Assembly: GCF_003435375.1 (NCBI RefSeq)
Contig: NZ_QWGL01000033.1
Location: 1 to 27,035 of the forward strand
Length of the DNA stretch: 27,035 bases
Reading direction: 5' to 3'
From: Clostridium sp. AM34-11AC
Lineage (GTDB): Bacteria; Bacillota; Clostridia; Lachnospirales; Lachnospiraceae
This document shows, piece after piece, positions 23,786 through 27,035 of the stretch. Below the pieces are notes generated by a model. That model saw only the letters and a list, made by a program, of their open reading frames with translations, ran no database searches and was not told the DNA's origin. How positions within the stretch are numbered: position 1 is the stretch's first letter; the number at the start of each line of letters is the position of its first letter. A program made the translations under genes and the position numbers.

Positions 23786-24328
23786 TTAATAATTTTCCGC
23801 GTGGATCTCAAAATAGCTCTGGGGATGATTGCAGGCAGGGCAGACCTCCGGGGCCTTCTCGCCCACAACGATGTGACCGCAGTTGCGGCACTCCCACACC
23901 TTGACCTCGCTTTTGGCGAAGACCTGCGCCGTCTCTACATTGCGCAGCAGGGCACGGTAGCGCTCCTCATGGTGCTTTTCAATGGCGGCGACCAGACGGA
24001 AGCGCTGGGCAAGTTCGTGGAAGCCCTCCTCGTCAGCAGTCTTGGCAAAGCCGTCGTACATATCTGTCCACTCGTAGTTCTCACCCTCAGCGGCGGCGAG
24101 AAGATTTTCGGCAGTGTCGCCGATGCCGTTCAGTTCTTTGAACCACAGCTTAGCATGTTCCTTCTCGTTGTCAGCGGTTTTGAGGAACAACGCCGCGATC
24201 TGCTCATAGCCTTCCTTCTTGGCCTTGGATGCAAAATAGGTGTACTTGTTGCGTGCCTCGGACTCACCGGCAAAGGCGGCCATCAGATTTTTTTCGGTTT
24301 GAGTACCTGCGTATTTCGTTTCTTTCAT
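23786..24328 (-). CDS. rbr: Rubrerythrin
   Basis: The 180-residue peroxidase of anaerobes reduces H2O2 to water with a di-iron site. Likely ligands E22, E55, H58 (EKEH), E100/E101, E117 and H120 (EKHHEE) are visible. The C-terminal rubredoxin-like centre uses C147, C150 (CRNCG), C163 and C166 (CPAC). AAGGAG lies 9 bases before ATG 24328. The upstream promoter is covered by a perfect palindrome. dfx follows after 21 bp. The Crp/Fnr regulator gene ends 66 bp upstream. Confidence 0.96.
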   Translation of the reverse strand: MKETKYAGTQTEKNLMAAFAGESEARNKYTYFASKAKKEGYEQIAALFLKTADNEKEHAKLWFKELNGIGDTAENLLAAAEGENYEWTDMYDGFAKTADEEGFHELAQRFRLVAAIEKHHEERYRALLRNVETAQVFAKSEVKVWECRNCGHIVVGEKAPEVCPACNHPQSYFEIHAENY

Positions 24329-24360
24329 GGTCGATGCTCCTTCCAGCTTCTTCTGCTCAT

Positions 24361-24389
24361 ATTATAACACGGATTCGTGTTATAAACAA
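24361..24389 (-). promoter_or_regulatory. Rubrerythrin promoter covered by a perfect palindrome
   Basis: The minus strand shows TTGTTT (24384-24389), a 17-bp spacer and TATAAT (24361-24366). Arms TTATAACACG and CGTGTTATAA (24362-24371, 24376-24385), separated by four bases, overlie spacer and -10. This is a clear operator layout for repression. The regulator is unknown; it does not match the PerR box well. A weak terminator role for the gene upstream cannot be excluded, as no T run follows. Confidence 0.75.
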
Positions 24390-24394
24390 TATTT

Positions 24395-25051
24395 TCATTT
24401 TAAGTGATTCAATCCGTCTATATCCCGCAGCGTGATTGCGCCTCGTCTTAGCTCCACAAGCCCGTCCTCCGAGAAGCTCTTGAGCATCCGCGCCACCGCC
24501 TCCCGCGCCGAGCTGATGTGCTGGGCAATCTGCTCATGGGTCATGCGTATGGTATCGGAGCCGGTACGCTCCGCTTCGGCCAGGAGAAAATCTGCCAGCC
24601 GCCGATCCAAACCCTTGAACATGATCTGCTGCATCGCCCACATCACATCAGAAAATCGTTTCGTTGCCAGTTCATAGAGGAAGCAACGGACATGAAGATT
24701 TTGCTCCTTGAGCACAGCGATGACATTTGCAGGGATAATCAGAACCTCCGTATCCATTCCCGCGGTCATTTGCGTATCAAAGGTGATCTGACTGATCACA
24801 CAAGAGGCAGAAAGCACGCATAGTTCGCCCGGATACAGGCGGAACAGCGTTACCTCCCGCCCCTCCTCGGAGAGAAGATAGGTGCGGATCTCGCCGGAAA
24901 GGACAAACAGCATTCCGAGACATTCATTGTTGCTGCTGTGAACGAACGCGCCCTTTTCATAATGACGGACAAAGGCGCTTCGGCGTAGCGTTTCCATTTC
25001 GTGTTCGGTCAAGGATGACCAGAACGGAAGTTGTGTCAGTGTGCGTTCCAT
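24395..25051 (-). CDS. Crp/Fnr-family transcriptional regulator
   Basis: The 218-residue protein has a cNMP-binding-like beta-roll (about 15-125, FVLSGEIRTYLLSEEGREVT, LYPGEL) and a C-terminal winged helix-turn-helix (MTHEQIAQHISSAREAVARM, 170-189). The N-terminal Fe-S cysteine cluster of true Fnr is absent. C44, C78, C84 and C123 are scattered. Relatives in Clostridia (HcpR-like) can sense NO or O2 by other means; the signal here is unknown. ATG 25051 lies 1 base after the stop of the DUF134-NifX gene, so translation is coupled. Rubrerythrin and desulfoferrodoxin follow and are natural targets. Confidence 0.88.
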   Translation of the reverse strand: MERTLTQLPFWSSLTEHEMETLRRSAFVRHYEKGAFVHSSNNECLGMLFVLSGEIRTYLLSEEGREVTLFRLYPGELCVLSASCVISQITFDTQMTAGMDTEVLIIPANVIAVLKEQNLHVRCFLYELATKRFSDVMWAMQQIMFKGLDRRLADFLLAEAERTGSDTIRMTHEQIAQHISSAREAVARMLKSFSEDGLVELRRGAITLRDIDGLNHLK

Positions 25052-25052
25052 A

Positions 25053-25832
25053 TCAATGGCAGCTATGCTTGCCGCAGCCGTGGTCACCGCAGGTGTGCCC
25101 ATCCTCGCCGTGCTCGTGGTCATGGTGATCACAGTGAACATTGGGGTCGTAGCCCAGATTTCCGCTGAGCAATGCGCTCACCGCCGCGTCAACGTCCCCG
25201 CTGACACCGCCGTAGAGCTTGATGCCCGCTTCGGCCAGAGCCGCCTGCGCACCGCCGCCGATGCCTCCGCAAATCAAAGTGTCCACGCCGTTCTGCATCA
25301 GGAATCCTGCCAGTGCGCCGTGACCGCTGCCGTTGGTATCAACGACTTCCGCATGGACGATTTTGCCGTCCACAGCTTCATAAAGCTTGAACTGCTCGGT
25401 GTGACCGAAATGCTGAAAGATTTGACCGTTTTCATAGGTAACTGCAATTTTCATAATGGAATCTCCTTTGCAAGTTTTGCCTGATTTTTCCATGTTGGCT
25501 CTCTGCATCCGGCAGCAACAGCCGCAGTGAGCTGCCTCCTGTCCTCCGCAGATGCGGTAGTTTCCCCCGGTGATGTGCAGCGGTTTCCCGTGGACAAGAT
25601 ACGCTGCGATCTTGCTCCGTGCGCTTTCGTAAATCTCCTGCACGGTAGAGCGGGAAATCTCCATTTGAGCGGCACACTGCTCGTGGGTTTGCTGCTCCAA
25701 GTCAACCAGCCGAATGACCTCGTATTCGTCCAGCGTCAGCAGGATCGGCTCGGTATTCTCGCACCCGTTGGGACAGAATGTATCGACCTGTGGTACGCCA
25801 CAAATTCGACGGCACCGTGGCGGTCTTGGCAT
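25053..25832 (-). CDS. DUF134 DNA-binding domain fused to a NifX/NifB-type Fe-Mo-cofactor-binding domain
   Basis: Residues 1-108 are a DUF134 (COG1342) domain: RPPRCRRICGVPQ, then LTLDEYEVIRLVDLEQQTHE and a helix-turn-helix-like QCAAQMEISRSTVQEIYESA. Residues 126-230 are a NifX-like domain (MKIAVTYENGQIFQHFGHTE, ICGGIGGGAQAAL). The last 28 residues are rich in His and Cys and should bind metal. Such proteins are common in anaerobes without nitrogenase; their role is unclear, perhaps Fe-S or molybdenum cluster handling with regulation. GGGAGG precedes ATG 25832. It begins the run DUF134-NifX, crp/fnr, rbr, dfx, HD-GYP. Confidence 0.88.
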   Translation of the reverse strand: MPRPPRCRRICGVPQVDTFCPNGCENTEPILLTLDEYEVIRLVDLEQQTHEQCAAQMEISRSTVQEIYESARSKIAAYLVHGKPLHITGGNYRICGGQEAAHCGCCCRMQRANMEKSGKTCKGDSIMKIAVTYENGQIFQHFGHTEQFKLYEAVDGKIVHAEVVDTNGSGHGALAGFLMQNGVDTLICGGIGGGAQAALAEAGIKLYGGVSGDVDAAVSALLSGNLGYDPNVHCDHHDHEHGEDGHTCGDHGCGKHSCH

Positions 25833-25867
25833 GGGAGCTTTCCTCCCTTTGTATTCGGTATATTCCG

Positions 25868-25896
25868 ATTATAGCACTTTGAGCAGAAAAAAGCAA
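25868..25896 (-). promoter_or_regulatory. Promoter of the DUF134-NifX operon
   Basis: TTGCTT (25891-25896), 17-bp spacer and TATAAT (25868-25873) with an extended TGC. An imperfect TCGG-N6-CCGA dyad (25855-25868) lies just downstream and might be an operator. Confidence 0.65.
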
Positions 25897-25899
25897 TTT

Positions 25900-26219
25900 T
25901 TCAAAAGCTGCTACATTTTCCGTCCTCATATGTGTGCTGGCTGATATTCGGTGTCGAAGACTACGTGTGAGCCATGTTCGTATTGTCAGATTATCTACAT
26001 TTGACAGAACTTCGCAGGGTATGATGAATTTGCTTGGATTCATTCTGAGTTTAGTTTACATGCAAGCCGTTCACGGATGGTTGTCCGCCTATGAACGGCT
26101 TGTAAATTCTCAATTTTTTTCCTTACTTGACACAAGAAGATCTCAGTCGCCTCGTTAGAGATTACATCGAAGCGGGCAAGTAATATCTCTATTTTGTCAT
26201 TTCCAAACGCAGAGCACGA
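25900..26219. other. Gene-free stretch with a large hairpin
   Basis: CAAGCCGTTCA and its complement (26063-26073, 26092-26102) enclose a smaller CGGA/TCCG hairpin. A T run follows on the plus strand (26112-26120), so it may be a terminator. The following plus frame ends YLTQEDLSRLVRDYIEAGK (stop at about 26183), possibly the tail of a lost gene. No complete gene is visible. Confidence 0.4.
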
Positions 26220-26510
26220 TTAGATTTTCTTCGCAATCGTAGACAGCTCCGAAATAATGCTCAGAAGATCATTTTTGACTTCCTCTTTACTTGGCTCACT
26301 GCCCATCAGAAGATAATCCGTGCTGACATGGAGGATGCAGGACAGTTCGATCAGCAAGTCAATGGAGCAGCTGCGCTCTCCGTTCTCCATGCGGCTGACA
26401 TGCTGCTTGCTTGCCAGTCCCAGGCGAACCGCCAGTTCCTCCTGCGTAATGCCACGGGAAGTGCGAACATCGTGAAGTCTCTTACCAAACTCTTTTGCGT
26501 CAAAATACAT
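26220..26510 (-). CDS. XRE-family helix-turn-helix regulator
   Basis: The 96-residue protein has a Cro/CI-type helix-turn-helix at about 8-65: FGKRLHDVRTSRGITQEELA, RLGLASKQHVSRMENGERS and ILHVSTDYLL. A short helical tail (..NDLLSIISELSTIAKKI) may dimerise. AAGGAG precedes ATG 26510 at a good distance. Such small repressors commonly govern element maintenance or competence-like switches; the target is unknown. It sits alone between the intron-bearing region and a gene-free stretch. Its leader contains a large hairpin followed by a T run. Confidence 0.85.
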   Translation of the reverse strand: MYFDAKEFGKRLHDVRTSRGITQEELAVRLGLASKQHVSRMENGERSCSIDLLIELSCILHVSTDYLLMGSEPSKEEVKNDLLSIISELSTIAKKI

Positions 26511-26560
26511 ACGTTTCTCCTTCCGCACAGCCGGTACAGAACCGGATCGACGGAAGGTCA

Positions 26561-26644
26561 AAAAAAGAGCCGCATGACGGTAAAGAAAAAATCCTGTGCC
26601 GATAAAACAGAACATGGGTATCCCATAATTCTGTCTCATGCGGC
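26561..26644 (-). terminator. Terminator or attenuator in the XRE gene leader
   Basis: GCCGCATGA pairs perfectly with TCATGCGGC (26569-26577, 26636-26644) and is followed on the minus strand by TCTTTTTTT. The enclosed 58 bases form a second hairpin (CAGAA/TTCTG with ATGGG/CCCAT, 26608-26633). It lies 50 bases before the XRE start. It either ends transcription from the intron side or attenuates the XRE mRNA. Confidence 0.65.
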
Positions 26645-26715
26645 ATTCGGAAGACTTCGCCTGTCAGCGGCTCCACAGCACAGCTATGACTTATAAAATT
26701 GTATTAATAGATAGC

Positions 26716-27035
26716 GATAGGTAATCCTTTGATATAATCTCCGGATTTTCCCCCGCTCCACACCGTGCATGCAGCTTTCACCGCACATGGCGTTCCATCG
26801 AATTCAACAGCCAGGTTTTTTCATATACGATTTACACACTTCGTAACAGCATATTTATCAAAGAATGATTACAGGCATTTCTGCCATAGTTCGAAGTTTG
26901 TTAAGCTTTGCAAGTTTAGAATCATCTAATTGCAGTGGGTTCAGATATTCTCTGATAGTGATTTCAGACGATGCATGGATAATCACATGGATGGCTTTTG
27001 AGACTAAAATCAGATTTTCGTATGCATCTGTACCA
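26716..27035 (-). mobile_element. Group II intron, 3' part (continues to the right)
   Basis: On the minus strand, after the reverse-transcriptase stop, the sequence GAACGCCATGTGCGGTGAAA and GCTGCATGCACGGTGT folds as a domain V hairpin with a GAAA tetraloop. It is followed by a domain VI-like stretch ending GGATTACCTAT. This is the usual 3' end of clostridial group II introns. The exact boundary, about 26716, is an estimate from these motifs. Confidence 0.7.
26858..27034 (-). CDS. ltrA: Group II intron reverse transcriptase/maturase, C-terminal end (partial)
   Basis: Only the last 58 residues are in the window: GTDAYENLILVSKAIHVIIH, SSEITIREYLNPLQLDD and SKLAKLNKLRTMAEMPVIIL. The NLILV...H..IH pattern is that of the HNH-type endonuclease domain at the end of intron-encoded proteins, which splice the intron and insert it into DNA. 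The stop is at 26858-26860. The rest lies to the right. Confidence 0.75.
   Translation of the reverse strand, partial: GTDAYENLILVSKAIHVIIHASSEITIREYLNPLQLDDSKLAKLNKLRTMAEMPVIIL

Overview
Kind of organism. The window looks like an anaerobic Firmicute of the class Clostridia, probably Oscillospirales/Ruminococcaceae. The evidence is the gene content: rubrerythrin, desulfoferrodoxin, two flavodiiron proteins and clostridial-type ICE genes. Strong AGGAGG-like ribosome sites and TTGACA/TATAAT-type promoters agree. The assignment rests on gene families only.

Left part, about 1-8860: mobile-element debris around one intact island. It opens with a truncated large serine recombinase fused to the tail of an aspartokinase-like gene and its terminator. 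A 707-residue Sel1-repeat protein follows. Then comes a series of broken ICE genes: a PBECR4-like nuclease fragment behind a strong promoter and a structured leader or small RNA, a relaxase stub, an AlbA_2/helicase-like pseudogene, and a ParA stub whose P-loop is split by a palindromic insert. A duplicated 3' end of rpsI (5404-5451) marks an attachment site. Beside it lies a complete tyrosine integrase, then a decayed second integrase, an Xis-like HTH gene and a mazF toxin gene. A possible TnpB/IS605 remnant and another gene fragment close the region.

Middle part, about 8930-19090: a GC-richer minus-strand redox region. One group reads nrdA-nrdB-fprA, then trxA-trxB: an oxygen-using class I ribonucleotide reductase, a flavodiiron oxidase and the thioredoxin system. 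The other reads Rrf2 regulator, acyl-CoA dehydrogenase/ETF-alpha/rubredoxin fusion, second fprA. It is driven by a TTGACA-17-TATGAT promoter that overlaps an inverted repeat. The fusion plus FprA suggests a short electron path from acyl-CoA through flavins and rubredoxin to O2 or NO.

Right part, about 19360-25900: more minus-strand redox and stress genes. One operon is a chimeric ferredoxin-thioredoxin-reductase/thioredoxin gene, a CoA-disulfide-reductase-like protein with rhodanese domain, and a small (p)ppGpp synthetase broken by one missing base; consecutive genes overlap by ATGA. The other run is a DUF134-NifX protein, a Crp/Fnr regulator, rubrerythrin, desulfoferrodoxin and a two-HD-domain HD-GYP protein. 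A perfect palindrome covers the rubrerythrin promoter.

Right edge, about 25900-27035: an XRE regulator behind a large hairpin, and the 3' end of a group II intron with the end of its reverse transcriptase. I saw no tRNA, rRNA or CRISPR array.
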